Positions 15,305 through 24,834 of a DNA stretch of 64,000 bases are shown here, in pieces. The notes under the pieces were generated by a model. That model was not told where the DNA came from. It saw nothing but the letters and a program-made list of their open reading frames with translations, and ran no database searches. Both the position numbers and the translations under genes were made by a program. This DNA comes from Chitinophaga pinensis (GTDB taxonomy: Bacteria; Bacteroidota; Bacteroidia; Chitinophagales; Chitinophagaceae): assembly GCA_902167325.1 (NCBI GenBank), contig LR632930.1, positions 2,480,001 through 2,544,000 of the forward strand, given 5' to 3'. Each line of letters starts with the position of its first letter. Position 1 is the first letter of the stretch.

Positions 15305-15636
15305 GGATACAGTTAGTTGAGAGGTTAAATAAGAAACAAAAACGGCCCTCAATGTAAGTTTATTCACGCAATTAACATATTCTTTAAGAAAGTATCTTTG
15401 TTATATTACTAATAAGTGTAAATAGTAATTCAATTTATATTAATTGAATAGGTTGCTATTTAGCCCTGAAAATTTAAAGTGATGAAAATAATTTTATGAA
15501 AGTTTAAGAACTTTTTAAACTGGAATTCAGGTGTTATCGTGAAGTATCATGGAGTGGTGTTAAAAGTATTATTTTTATCAGGCATCCCGTATATTACCAT
15601 CGTAAACCACCCACGTTGCCTGATATTTTACATGAA
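15305..15636. other. AT-rich divergent intergenic region between glmS and the ECF sigma gene
   Basis: A 332-bp region holding promoters for both directions. Visible items are a plus-strand TATCTTTG (15393-15400) matching the -7 consensus TAnnTTTG, and an imperfect 44-bp palindrome at 15419-15462. In the palindrome TAAATAG pairs with CTATTTA and ATTCAAT pairs with ATTGAAT around TTATATTA. A TATTTTTA closer to the sigma gene is a weaker -7 candidate. No RNA gene was recognised. Confidence 0.5.
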
Positions 15637-16218
15637 ATGAATAATGAAGAACAGTTCCTCCGGGAAACAGCGGAAGGCAACGAGGCTGCGTTCGCCGCAT
15701 TATTCGATAAGTATTGGGCAGGTGTATATTCGCATATCCTGAGTTTTTTGAAGGAAGCCGTATTGGCCGAAGAAGTTACACAAGACATATTCCTTAAAAT
15801 ATGGGAACAACGGAAGCGCCTTCCGGAATTGGACAGCTTTCGAAATTTTCTGTTCGTTATTACCCGTAACCGCATTTTTTCCGAATTGCGTAAAAAGAAA
15901 GAATTACCGGGAGATCCGGAATCATTCATTCTGGAAGAGCCGCATATGATTCCGGACCGTCAGCTTGGATATAAAGAATTTTATCGCCAGGTAATGGAAG
16001 CCATTGATCTATTGCCCCCACAGAAAAAGCGGGTGTTCACTATGTACAGGGTTGAACAGCTGAGCCGGGCCGATATTGTCCGCGAAACCGGACTTAGCTA
16101 CGGCACTGTGAACCAGTACCTGGTGGAAGCGGGAAGCTTTCTCAAAACTCATCTCCGTGATGCTGCTTCCTTTGAATTGTTACTGTTTTTTACCCTCTCC
16201 GCATACTACTTCGATTAA
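15637..16218 (+). CDS. ECF RNA polymerase sigma factor (FecI-like, SusC/D-linked type)
   Basis: A 193-residue sigma-70 family ECF factor. Region 2 (about 15-85) contains FAALFDKYW and the core-binding/-10 segment LAEEVTQDIFLKIWEQR. Region 4 (about 120-185) has LLPPQKKRVFTMYRVEQLSRADIVRETGLS followed by a recognition helix. The ATG at 15637 is chosen because it gives the usual short N-terminus; a TTG 21 nt upstream is possible. Next come a FecR anti-sigma gene and an STN-SusC gene, the standard cascade in which the outer-membrane protein senses substrate and FecR releases the sigma factor to transcribe the susCD genes. Confidence 0.92.
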   Translation: MNNEEQFLRETAEGNEAAFAALFDKYWAGVYSHILSFLKEAVLAEEVTQDIFLKIWEQRKRLPELDSFRNFLFVITRNRIFSELRKKKELPGDPESFILEEPHMIPDRQLGYKEFYRQVMEAIDLLPPQKKRVFTMYRVEQLSRADIVRETGLSYGTVNQYLVEAGSFLKTHLRDAASFELLLFFTLSAYYFD

Positions 16219-16289
16219 AAACTGATTTTTTTTGTCGTAGACACTACAAACACTGTTTTTCCTGCGTCTTTAATAGGGAACGCACACGC

Positions 16290-17453
16290 ATGCATACACG
16301 AGAGGAAATACAGTTTTTACTGGACGACTATATCACCGGCTCCCTGAACGCGGCAGGACGGGAAGAGCTATATCATGTTTTTCAGAATCCCGCATATGAA
16401 GAGTTACTGGCAGGCATGATGGATGAGGCATTGAAGGAGCGGCTGGCCGGTAGTTACCATTTCCCGGAAACTGCTCAACGCCTGAAAAGTAACCTCCTTC
16501 AGCAGATTCATGCTGCCAGCGGACCCGTGGAAGAGCGCAGGTCCTCCATCCTTCGCCGAATGGCTGCATGGACGGCCGCTGCTGCTGCTGTGGCAGCATT
16601 CATATTCGTATGGTATCAGTACGAAAAGCCGGCGGGGCCAATTACGAAGGCAGCACCTGCTCCGGGAGGTAATAAGGCTGTTCTGGTGCTGGCAGACGGG
16701 AGCATCGTGCAATTAGATAGTTCCACGGGCCGGCAGATCATACAAGGGGAGGCCGCCATACATCAGCAAAATGGAAGTCTGCAATATACCGCTGCCAACA
16801 ATGGTGGAACACAGGGGTATAATACACTCAGAACGCCGCGTGGTGGACAGTTTCAGCTTACGCTGCATGATGGCACGCGCGTATGGCTCAATTCTGCCAG
16901 CAGCCTTAAATACCCGGTAGTTTTTAATGGGAACGAAAGAACGGTGGAACTGAGCGGGCAGGGGTACTTTGAAATTGCAGCAGACGCCGGCAAACCATTC
17001 AAAGTGAAAATCAATCAGTCTACGGAAGTGATGGTTCTCGGTACCCGGTTCGATGTTATGGCTTATCCGGATGAGCAGGCAATAAGAACCACACTGCTGC
17101 AGGGCGCGGTTCGGGTAGGGCACAATAGCGCTACTCAAATATTGCGGCCCGGGCAACAAGCTGTCATGGAACCCGGAAGTCAACAGATAGCCGTACAGGA
17201 AACGGATGTAAATAAAGTTACAGACTGGAAGAACGGATTGTTCATTTTCAATAATACAGATCTGCCTGCCATTCTGAGAGAAGTGGCGCGATGGTATGAT
17301 GTAGAAATAATTTACCAGGTACCACCAAGTAAAAACCTTTATGGTGGAGGACTTAGCCGGAGTATGGCATTGGCTGACGTACTTCTTTTTCTGGAAGAAG
17401 GCGGCGCAAATCACTTTAAAGTAGAAGGAAGAAAGGTTATCGTATTAGAATAA
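16290..17453 (+). CDS. FecR family anti-sigma / signal transducer
   Basis: A 387-residue inner-membrane protein. The N-terminal cytoplasmic anti-sigma part (about 1-88) begins EEIQFLLDDYITGSLN. One transmembrane helix lies at about 91-110 (MAAWTAAAAAVAAFIFVWYQ). The periplasmic FecR domain (about 170-280) begins at TLRTPRGGQFQLTLHDGTRVWLNS. The C-terminal DUF4974/secretin-like domain (about 315-385) has FNNTDLPAILREVARWYDVEI. It should bind the ECF factor encoded 71 nt upstream and be contacted across the periplasm by the STN domain of the SusC protein encoded downstream. Confidence 0.94.
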   Translation: MHTREEIQFLLDDYITGSLNAAGREELYHVFQNPAYEELLAGMMDEALKERLAGSYHFPETAQRLKSNLLQQIHAASGPVEERRSSILRRMAAWTAAAAAVAAFIFVWYQYEKPAGPITKAAPAPGGNKAVLVLADGSIVQLDSSTGRQIIQGEAAIHQQNGSLQYTAANNGGTQGYNTLRTPRGGQFQLTLHDGTRVWLNSASSLKYPVVFNGNERTVELSGQGYFEIAADAGKPFKVKINQSTEVMVLGTRFDVMAYPDEQAIRTTLLQGAVRVGHNSATQILRPGQQAVMEPGSQQIAVQETDVNKVTDWKNGLFIFNNTDLPAILREVARWYDVEIIYQVPPSKNLYGGGLSRSMALADVLLFLEEGGANHFKVEGRKVIVLE

Positions 17454-17498
17454 CACAACCAAAACCAGAGATAAAAATTTTACAGGGTACAAAGGAAA

Positions 17499-17523
17499 CC
17501 GGGAATGTTAAGGGCATCCCCGG
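17499..17523 (+). other. Hairpin between fecR and susC genes
   Basis: CCGGGAATG (17499-17507) pairs with CATCCCCGG (17515-17523), with one mismatch. There is no T-run. It might adjust fecR versus susC expression; this is a weak suggestion. Confidence 0.3.
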
Positions 17524-17588
17524 CTATATCCGGCGTGCTTTGATAATCAGTGCCTGACTATTTAACAATCACCAAACACCACGAATGT

Positions 17589-20500
17589 ATGTATTTTAAA
17601 CTGAAAGGAGAAATCCCGCAGGAGTGCGGGCTATCAACCAATTTCACCTCCCATTTCTTTAGCAGTAAATTATGCCGGGTGATGAGAATGATCGCATTTA
17701 TTTTACTCGTAACCTGTTTGCACGTGAGCGCAACGGGTTATTCACAGAAAGTATCCCTGTCAATGAAGGACGTTCCATTGAAACAGGTGTTTGCGGAAAT
17801 CATTTCGCAAACCGGTGTTTCCATAATTTATAATGAGAACGCACTTTCCCGTACCAAACCAATATCTGTGCATGTCAGTGATGTGCAGCTGAAAGATGTA
17901 CTGGATATCTGTATCAGGAACCAGCCGATCGCATATCGGATCGCAGGTAGAAATGTGGTCATTGAACCTCTTAAAACTATATCTCCTGTAGCTTCGCCGG
18001 ATACAATGGCTGCCATGCAAACTGTTGCTTTGTCATTGGCAGGAGTGGTGACAGACGGAAAGGGTGTTCCCATCCCGGGGGCCAGCGTGGTCATCAAGGG
18101 GACCCGGCAAGGGGTATCTACAAATGCCAAAGGCGAATTTACACTGAAAGATATATCCCCCGAAGCAGTCATTGTTGTTTCAAGCCTCGGCTATTCCGCA
18201 AGAGAAATACTGGTTGATGGAAAGAACTTCTTAACCGTCGTACTTCAGGAATATATCGGTAACCTGAATGAAGCCGTGGTTGTTGGTTACGGAACCGTTA
18301 AAAAGAGTGACATCACCGGATCTGTTTCAAGCATAGGGGAAACCGATATCAAGGCCACACCGGTAACCGATCTCGATAGGGCCATGCAGGGGCGTGCCGC
18401 GGGAGTACTGGTTACACAGAATTCCGCCCGCCCCGGTGGTGCCGCTACTATCCGCATTCGTGGCACCGGCTCTGTAAATGCAGGCAATGCCCCGCTGTAT
18501 GTGGTTGATGGCTTCCCCACCACTACAATTAATGATATCAATCCATCCGATATAGAGTCGATCGAGATCCTGAAAGATGCCTCGTCTACTGCCATTTACG
18601 GTTCACGAGGCTCGAACGGGGTTGTTATGGTAACCACTAAACGCGGTAAGAAAGATGTTTCCAGCGTTAACTTCGATGCCTATTACGGCATACAATCCGT
18701 TCGGAGGAAAATACCCCTGCTAAACGCGCGGCAATATGCTGAATTTATCAACGAAGCAAGGGTGAACGCGGGCGGATCTCCTTATTTCGATGGAACTGTA
18801 CCGGAACGCCCGCTTCCTGCCAATGTTGGCAAGGGGACAGACTGGCAGGATGAAGTTTTCCGGACGGCACCAATTCAGAACTATCAGTTATCTTTTAGCG
18901 GAGGTGAGTCCAAAACCCGCTATGCTATTTCCGGGAACTATTACAATCAGGAAGGCATCCTGCTGAATTCTTACTTCAAACGATATACGCTTCGCGCCAA
19001 TGTGGACCGTGAAATAACATCCCGGCTGAATGTGGGGCTATCTATGCAGGCAGCCTATACGAAATCGAATGCTTCCCGCACTGAGACAGACGGTGGAGCC
19101 AGTTCGGGTGTTACCAATGCTGCCATCAATTATGCGCCCGTTTTTCCAGTCTTTAATACAAGCGGCAAGTATTACCGCGACCAGGGCCCGCTCAACGGCA
19201 ATCTCGTAGATAACCCGCTGGGGCTTGCCAATGAAATCACCGATCAGGTAAGCAACATCCGGTTGCTGGCCAATTTCTTCGCGGAGTATAAGATCATCGA
19301 TGGACTTACCTTCCGGACTTCCTGGGGAGCGGATCTCAACAGTTTCAAAACCAACTATTACGCAACCCGGCTGATAGGGCTGGCTGCGGGCACCAATGGG
19401 GATGCTTCCGTGTCTGCCGGCCAGGGCATCAACTGGTTGAACGAGAATACACTAACATATACTCGTACAATAAACAACCTGCATCAGATCACTGCACTGG
19501 CGGGTTATACCACACAGGCTTACCGGAATGAAAATGTAACGGCGAACGCTACCAACTTCATCGATGATTTTGCCAAATTCAATAACCTGGCTTCCGGAGC
19601 CACACTAAGAACGCCTGGATCATCAGCTGGTGATTGGGCGCTGATATCATACCTGGTTCGTATGAATTATGGTTATGATAACCGGTTTCTCCTTACGCTT
19701 ACAGCCCGGGCAGACGGCTCTTCCCGATTCGGACCGAATAATAAATACGGCTTCTTTCCCTCCGGCGCCGTGGCCTGGAAAATGATCAACGAGAAATTTA
19801 TGCAGGATCAGCAATTGATATCTGATCTGAAAATTCGTGCAAGTTACGGCCTTACGGGTAATCAGGAGATCGGGGATTACGGGTACCTTTCCTTCATTTC
19901 CAACGTCAAATATCCTTTTGGTCCCAATGCAGTATTGCAGACGGGTGGCGTACCCGGAGGAATCAGTAACCATGACCTGAGCTGGGAGAAAAACGCACAG
20001 CTGGATGCTGGTGTAGATATCGGCTTTCTCCGCAACCGAATCATGCTTACGGCCGATTATTACATCAAAACTACTTCCGATCTCCTGTTCCGGGTGAATG
20101 TTCCGCAAACTACCGGTTACAGCGAATCTTTACAAAATATAGGGAAGGTTGAAAACCGTGGATTTGAGCTGGGGATTAATACGGTTAACTTCAGTACCAC
20201 TCTCCTCAAATGGACGAGTGCATTCAATATCTCCGTCAATAAGAATAAAGTGCTGACTTTGGATAGTCGTCCCGAATTTACGGCAGGCTCCGGCAGCGGA
20301 CACCTTGGCGTTTGGGGGAATACTATTCTGATGCGGACAGGCCAGCCTCTCGGTAATTTTTATGGGAGAAGGATGACAGGCATCTTCCAGAATAAGGCAG
20401 AGATAGACGCCTCCGCACAGAAATCTGCCAACCCGGGAGATATACGGTATGCAGATCTCAATAACGATGGCATCATCAATGATGCAGACCGTACCGTAAT

Positions 20501-21008
20501 CGGCAATGGTAATCCCGATTTTTTTGGTGGGTTAAACAATACCGTTACCTGGAAGGGACTGGAACTGAACATCTTCCTGCAGGGCAGTTATGGAAATGAT
20601 ATCCTGAACTTCGGACGCTTCGATCTTTACAATCTCAATGGAAACAACAACCAGTCTGCAGATGTGCTCGACCGGTGGACACCATCTAACCCGGGCAATA
20701 CCATTCCCCGTGCCAACGCTAATGGCGGACAGCGCATTCTGTCCAGCTTCCATGTAGAAGACGGTTCATATCTGCGGGTAAAGAATATATCGCTGGGTTA
20801 TTACTTCCGGCAACATGTCCTTAACCGGTTAAAATTGAGCAGCCTGAAAGTATACGTATCAGCGCAAAATTGGGTGACTTTTACGAAATATAAAGGTTAT
20901 GATCCGGAAGTGAGCCGCTTCGGGGCTTCCGCAATCGATCAGGGGATGGATTACGGTGGTTATCCTACTGCTAAAACAATATTGTTTGGATTGAATGTAA
21001 AACTCTAA
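17589..21008 (+). CDS. SusC/RagA TonB-linked outer-membrane protein with STN domain
   Basis: A 1139-residue TonB-dependent transporter. The N-terminus is long, with the signal core IAFILLVTCLHVSATGYSQ at about 35-53, a common form in Chitinophagaceae. Next come the STN signalling domain (about 56-126, VSLSMKDVPLKQVFAEI), a carboxypeptidase-regulatory-like domain (about 152-235, LAGVVTDGKGVPIPGASV), the plug domain with NEAVVVGYGTVKKSDITGSV and the SusC signature LYVVDGFP, and a 22-strand barrel ending in GLNVKL. I chose the ATG at 17589; a GTG 39 nt upstream is in frame. The STN domain and the preceding sigma/FecR genes mark it as a transducing transporter. SusD follows after 12 nt. The substrate is unknown. 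Confidence 0.93.
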   Translation: MYFKLKGEIPQECGLSTNFTSHFFSSKLCRVMRMIAFILLVTCLHVSATGYSQKVSLSMKDVPLKQVFAEIISQTGVSIIYNENALSRTKPISVHVSDVQLKDVLDICIRNQPIAYRIAGRNVVIEPLKTISPVASPDTMAAMQTVALSLAGVVTDGKGVPIPGASVVIKGTRQGVSTNAKGEFTLKDISPEAVIVVSSLGYSAREILVDGKNFLTVVLQEYIGNLNEAVVVGYGTVKKSDITGSVSSIGETDIKATPVTDLDRAMQGRAAGVLVTQNSARPGGAATIRIRGTGSVNAGNAPLYVVDGFPTTTINDINPSDIESIEILKDASSTAIYGSRGSNGVVMVTTKRGKKDVSSVNFDAYYGIQSVRRKIPLLNARQYAEFINEARVNAGGSPYFDGTVPERPLPANVGKGTDWQDEVFRTAPIQNYQLSFSGGESKTRYAISGNYYNQEGILLNSYFKRYTLRANVDREITSRLNVGLSMQAAYTKSNASRTETDGGASSGVTNAAINYAPVFPVFNTSGKYYRDQGPLNGNLVDNPLGLANEITDQVSNIRLLANFFAEYKIIDGLTFRTSWGADLNSFKTNYYATRLIGLAAGTNGDASVSAGQGINWLNENTLTYTRTINNLHQITALAGYTTQAYRNENVTANATNFIDDFAKFNNLASGATLRTPGSSAGDWALISYLVRMNYGYDNRFLLTLTARADGSSRFGPNNKYGFFPSGAVAWKMINEKFMQDQQLISDLKIRASYGLTGNQEIGDYGYLSFISNVKYPFGPNAVLQTGGVPGGISNHDLSWEKNAQLDAGVDIGFLRNRIMLTADYYIKTTSDLLFRVNVPQTTGYSESLQNIGKVENRGFELGINTVNFSTTLLKWTSAFNISVNKNKVLTLDSRPEFTAGSGSGHLGVWGNTILMRTGQPLGNFYGRRMTGIFQNKAEIDASAQKSANPGDIRYADLNNDGIINDADRTVIGNGNPDFFGGLNNTVTWKGLELNIFLQGSYGNDILNFGRFDLYNLNGNNNQSADVLDRWTPSNPGNTIPRANANGGQRILSSFHVEDGSYLRVKNISLGYYFRQHVLNRLKLSSLKVYVSAQNWVTFTKYKGYDPEVSRFGASAIDQGMDYGGYPTAKTILFGLNVKL

Positions 21009-21020
21009 AAGGCATCTAAC

Positions 21021-22487
21021 ATGAGAAATATTTTCATCATCATACTTTCCATTTGCATCGCAGGCTGCCAGCCCAGCCTCGATCTTTCTCCGGATGGCTG
21101 GAAGGCTTCCAGCACATTTTATCGTACCCCTGCAGACGCTGAGGCGGCAGTAACCGGTGCATACAGCGTGTTACATGAAGTATACCGCAACGAGCATATT
21201 TTAACACCCAATGTGATTAGTGCAGACGACGGAATTCCTTTCCTTACCGGGTCGGCAGACAGGGTGGCGCTTTGGAAATACGAACAGGTATCTACCAATA
21301 TTTACTCCAACCAAATCTGGAGCAGCGCATTCCGTGGCATCCAGTTTTCGAATATTATCCTCTCCCGCGTTCCTGCTATTCAGATGGATGAAACCCTGAA
21401 AAAACAATACCTCGGAGAAGCGCATTATTTGCGGGCACTTCATTATTTTAACCTCGTCCGTTTTTACGGAGGTGTTCCGCTCATTACTAAAGAAATAACA
21501 ACACTGGATGGGGTGGAAGCGCCAAAGTCAGGAATCGAAGAAGTGTATGGTTTGATAGAGTCTGATCTGAAAATGGCAGAGGTGGCACTTCCCCGGAGCT
21601 ACAGTTCTGGTGCCAGCATTGGCCGGGCAACGCTTGGTGCAGCTAAAGGGTTATTGGCTAAAGTGTACCTGTCGCGCGCGGGGAATACTGCTGGTTCTCC
21701 CTATTGGGCGCAGGCCGCGGCAAAGGCAAAGGAGGTGATGGACCTCGGGATCTACGATCTCTGGGACGATTACGCAGATGTGTTCGCGATCAGGAACCGC
21801 GGTGGTAAAGAATCGTTGTTTGAAGTTGTATTCCTCACCGATATTCAGGGTAATTCCTTTACGACCGGATATGCCCCCCGCGGAGCACCCATCGTTCCAA
21901 ATAATGGATTCGGCATCTTCAGGGTCAGCAAGTCGTTATTCGAATCCTATGCGGCTAACGACAAACGGAAAGCCGTTACTTTCCTTACTTCTTATGTTCA
22001 TCCTGTAACGCAGCAAACAGTGCAGTTGTCGGTAGATAATCCCGATCCCGCGCTGGCCGTTTCTTTCTGGAAACTGGCGGACCCCACGGTGAAAGTGGGC
22101 CTGAATGGCGGCACAAGCTGGCCATATATGCGTTATTCCGAAATCCTGCTCATATATGCCGAGGCACTAAGTGAAGCAAATGGTGGCCCCGGAACAGAAG
22201 CCTATCTCGCACTGAACGAAGTGCGTAACCGTGCCGGGCTGGACGATCTATCCGGACTCAATGCCACTACATTTAAAAATGCCATACTGGAAGAAAGACG
22301 GCTGGAGTTTTGTTTCGAAGGCCAGCGCTGGTTCGATCTGGTACGAACAGGCCGTCTTGAAGCTGCAGTGAAAGCAGAGAATAGCTTTTCCCGAAATGCC
22401 AAAGTTCAACCACACCATGTATGGTTTCCCATCCCACAACGGGAGATTGATGCTAACGGTGCATTAAAACAGATCAAAGGATATTAA
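21021..22487 (+). CDS. SusD/RagB family nutrient-uptake lipoprotein
   Basis: A 488-residue surface lipoprotein with leader MRNIFIIILSICIAGCQPS (Cys 16). It has SusD helical-repeat blocks: FYRTPADAEAAVTGAYSVL near 36-54, LGEAHYLRALHYFNLVRFYGGVPLI near 130-154, and MRYSEILLIYAEALSEANGG near 373-392. The C-terminal block EERRLEFCFEGQRWFDLVRTG is followed by HHVWFPIPQREIDANG. It is the lid and binding partner of the SusC channel encoded just upstream. The binding specificity is not visible. The FAD oxidoreductase gene begins 11 nt after its stop. Confidence 0.93.
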   Translation: MRNIFIIILSICIAGCQPSLDLSPDGWKASSTFYRTPADAEAAVTGAYSVLHEVYRNEHILTPNVISADDGIPFLTGSADRVALWKYEQVSTNIYSNQIWSSAFRGIQFSNIILSRVPAIQMDETLKKQYLGEAHYLRALHYFNLVRFYGGVPLITKEITTLDGVEAPKSGIEEVYGLIESDLKMAEVALPRSYSSGASIGRATLGAAKGLLAKVYLSRAGNTAGSPYWAQAAAKAKEVMDLGIYDLWDDYADVFAIRNRGGKESLFEVVFLTDIQGNSFTTGYAPRGAPIVPNNGFGIFRVSKSLFESYAANDKRKAVTFLTSYVHPVTQQTVQLSVDNPDPALAVSFWKLADPTVKVGLNGGTSWPYMRYSEILLIYAEALSEANGGPGTEAYLALNEVRNRAGLDDLSGLNATTFKNAILEERRLEFCFEGQRWFDLVRTGRLEAAVKAENSFSRNAKVQPHHVWFPIPQREIDANGALKQIKGY

Positions 22488-22498
22488 ACAGGCAAATT

Positions 22499-24127
22499 AT
22501 GTTGAAGCATATTATTACCGGCTCAGTCTTTTGTCTGTTACCGGTATGGGTAGCTGCGCAGTTGCATTACGATGTGGTTGTTTACGGTGGAACGCCCGGG
22601 GGAATTACTGCGGCGATACAAGTTGCGAAGATGGGTAAATCTGTAGCACTGATAGAAACCACCGCACACGTGGGCGGCATCATGACAAACGGGCTGGGCG
22701 TTACAGATATTGACAGTCAGAAGGCATTTCAGAACAGCGTATCCGTTGGAGGACTGGCGTTGGAATATTACCGCCGCATTGCTAAAATTTATGGACGCGA
22801 AGCTGAGTTTGAAGAAGCATGGAGGACAAGAACGAAGAAACACGCACTCTGGTCTCATGAACCCGGTGTGGGTGAAAAAGTATTGATGGACTGGCTGGCG
22901 GAAAATAAAGTAAGCGTATTTACCCGGTCCCGGCTTATTGAGAAGCGGAATGCAGTCAGTATGAAAGGGACGACGATCAGGCGTATCCGGATGGAAGATG
23001 GCAGAACTTTCAGTGCGGGGATTTTTATTGATGCTACTTATGAAGGAGACCTGCTGGCAGCAACAGGCATCTCCACTGTCATAGGCCGGGAAGCTAATGC
23101 ACAGTATAATGAAACGCTCAACGGCGTGCGGGGTGAAACTACCCACGCCCAGTTTAGTGTTAAGGTAGATCCTTATAAAGTTCAAGGACGGCCGGAGAGT
23201 GGACTGATACATACCATTCAGGCTGGCGACATTGGTACGCCGGGAGCGGCAGACAAACACCTGCAGGCCTATTGTTTCAGGGCGGTACTTACGCCGGTAC
23301 CGGAAAATCGTGTTCCTTTCCGGGAGCCGCCGGGGTACAACCGTAGTACATACGAGATTTATGTACGTTATCTGGAAGCCGGTGGTCACTTACTCTGGCC
23401 CTGGGTAAGTGTACCGAACAGTAAATCCGATCTGGGTGCCTGGCACGACCTTTCCCATAACCTCTACGGCATGAACGTGGATTATCCGGGGGGAAGCTAT
23501 GCCACAAGAAGGCGAGTATATGATGAGCATAGGTTTTTTACTGAGGGGTTATTTTATTTTCTGGCGAATGATACGGCAGTAAAGCGGCTCGCACCGGATA
23601 TGCAAAAGGAATGGGCATCATGGGGGCTGGCGAAGGATGAATTCAAGGATAATGGAAACTGGCCACATCAGTTTTATGTGAGGGATGCAAGGAGGATGGT
23701 GTCAGAATATGTTATTACCGAACATCATATCCTCAAACCAAATCCCACACCCGTAGAAGATCCTGTTGGAGTGGCTTTCTGGCCGCCGGATGTGCATAGC
23801 GTCAGAAGAATCGTGAAAGATGGATTTGCCTATAATGAGGGATTCGTTTTTGAGCCATTCGGCAACTGGCGTCCTTTGCCGGTAGCTTACAGGGCGCTGG
23901 TACCCCGGAAAAATGAATGTACCAACCTCCTGACGCCTACCTGCCCTTCATCTACCCATATTGCTTATGGTGCTATTCGCCTGGAATGGACTTTCATGGT
24001 GCTGGGGCAGTCAGTTGCAACGGCTGCCGTCATGGCACTGGAAGAGGGTAAACCTGTCCAGGAAGTGGATTACTTGCAACTGAAAACGAAATTGCAGGAG
24101 CAGGGGCAGGTATTGTCTTTGCCTTAA
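22499..24127 (+). CDS. Secreted FAD-dependent oxidoreductase (FAD_oxidored type, PF12831-like)
   Basis: A 542-residue protein with a signal peptide of about 20 residues (ending VAAQ) followed at once by an FAD-binding Rossmann fold. The glycine-rich YDVVVYGGTPGGITAAIQ is at about 24-41, with VALIETTAHVGGIMTNGLG after it. FIDATYEGDLLAATG (about 178-192) and a C-terminal second flavin-contact region (EWTFMVLGQSVATAAVMALEEG) complete the family pattern. It contains no known glycoside hydrolase module. It is the last gene of the sigma-FecR-SusCD cluster, so it probably acts in the periplasm on whatever SusCD import. The reaction is unknown; oxidation of a sugar or sugar derivative is a guess from context. 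Confidence 0.85.
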   Translation: MLKHIITGSVFCLLPVWVAAQLHYDVVVYGGTPGGITAAIQVAKMGKSVALIETTAHVGGIMTNGLGVTDIDSQKAFQNSVSVGGLALEYYRRIAKIYGREAEFEEAWRTRTKKHALWSHEPGVGEKVLMDWLAENKVSVFTRSRLIEKRNAVSMKGTTIRRIRMEDGRTFSAGIFIDATYEGDLLAATGISTVIGREANAQYNETLNGVRGETTHAQFSVKVDPYKVQGRPESGLIHTIQAGDIGTPGAADKHLQAYCFRAVLTPVPENRVPFREPPGYNRSTYEIYVRYLEAGGHLLWPWVSVPNSKSDLGAWHDLSHNLYGMNVDYPGGSYATRRRVYDEHRFFTEGLFYFLANDTAVKRLAPDMQKEWASWGLAKDEFKDNGNWPHQFYVRDARRMVSEYVITEHHILKPNPTPVEDPVGVAFWPPDVHSVRRIVKDGFAYNEGFVFEPFGNWRPLPVAYRALVPRKNECTNLLTPTCPSSTHIAYGAIRLEWTFMVLGQSVATAAVMALEEGKPVQEVDYLQLKTKLQEQGQVLSLP

Positions 24128-24311
24128 CGTAAATCTTTTATTTTCAATTTGTTGCGTCGCCGTAGTTGTTTGCTGGAGTATCAGCGGCAGCTGCGGCGGC
24201 GTTGTTTTGTCAGTTATTTAAAAAAAAATGGAGACCAATGTCCAATCGGGATGTGATGGTGCATTATTAGGGTATAGAACAAATAATTCACCACATTAAA
24301 AACATAACATC

Positions 24312-24791
24312 ATGTCAGAAAGATTCAATCCCATCGAAAAAGGTTTCCCGGTAACCAAAGCTTTATTCTCCCTCGGCGCCTATCTGCATAAAGCGCCTGT
24401 TATTGAACAGCCGTTGCTGCACCTGATCTATATGCGTGTTTCGCAGATCAACGGTTGTGCCTTTTGCCTGGATATGCATTCGAAAGATCTCCTTGCCATG
24501 GGCGAAACCACCCAACGGCTGTTGTTACTCGACGGCTGGCGCGAAACGGAACTTTATACTGACCGTGAGCGTGCGGCTTTTGCCTGGGCTGAAGCCATCA
24601 CCCGACTGAACAACCGTGAGGTGCCTGACGATGTGTATGAAGAAGCCAGTGAGATTTTCAGTGAAGAAGAACTGACGGAGCTTACCTTCGCCACTATGGT
24701 CATCAACAGCTACAACCGCTTCAATATTGCTTTCCGCATCACCGGTGGCAGCTATGTACCTGGTATGTTCAATGCCAAAGCACCAGTTTGA
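24312..24791 (+). CDS. Carboxymuconolactone decarboxylase / AhpD-like alkylhydroperoxidase protein
   Basis: A 159-residue helical protein. The AhpD active-site pattern is at residues 47-56: NGCAFCLDMH, with the redox pair Cys 49 and Cys 52 and the proton-relay His 56. The downstream DRERAAFAWAEAITRLN block (about 83-99) is typical of the subfamily. Such proteins reduce peroxides through a disulfide relay, or have unknown redox roles. The next genes are a YCII/DGPF protein and an ECF42-type sigma factor. CMD and YCII genes are frequent neighbours of those sigma groups, so this one is probably part of that regulon. It is separated from the previous cluster by 184 bp without a clear terminator. 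Confidence 0.88.
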   Translation: MSERFNPIEKGFPVTKALFSLGAYLHKAPVIEQPLLHLIYMRVSQINGCAFCLDMHSKDLLAMGETTQRLLLLDGWRETELYTDRERAAFAWAEAITRLNNREVPDDVYEEASEIFSEEELTELTFATMVINSYNRFNIAFRITGGSYVPGMFNAKAPV

Positions 24792-24834
24792 ACTATTTAT
24801 TCTTTAATTTCAAGTATCCTGTAAAACACATCAC

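Noticed and set aside
15305..15367. N-terminal extension of GlmS
   Set aside because: GlmS needs Cys directly after the initiator Met; the extension would abolish the nucleophile position.
15305..15615. glmS ribozyme or other riboswitch before glmS
   Set aside because: The region is AT-rich, without the conserved ribozyme core; no riboswitch pattern was recognised.
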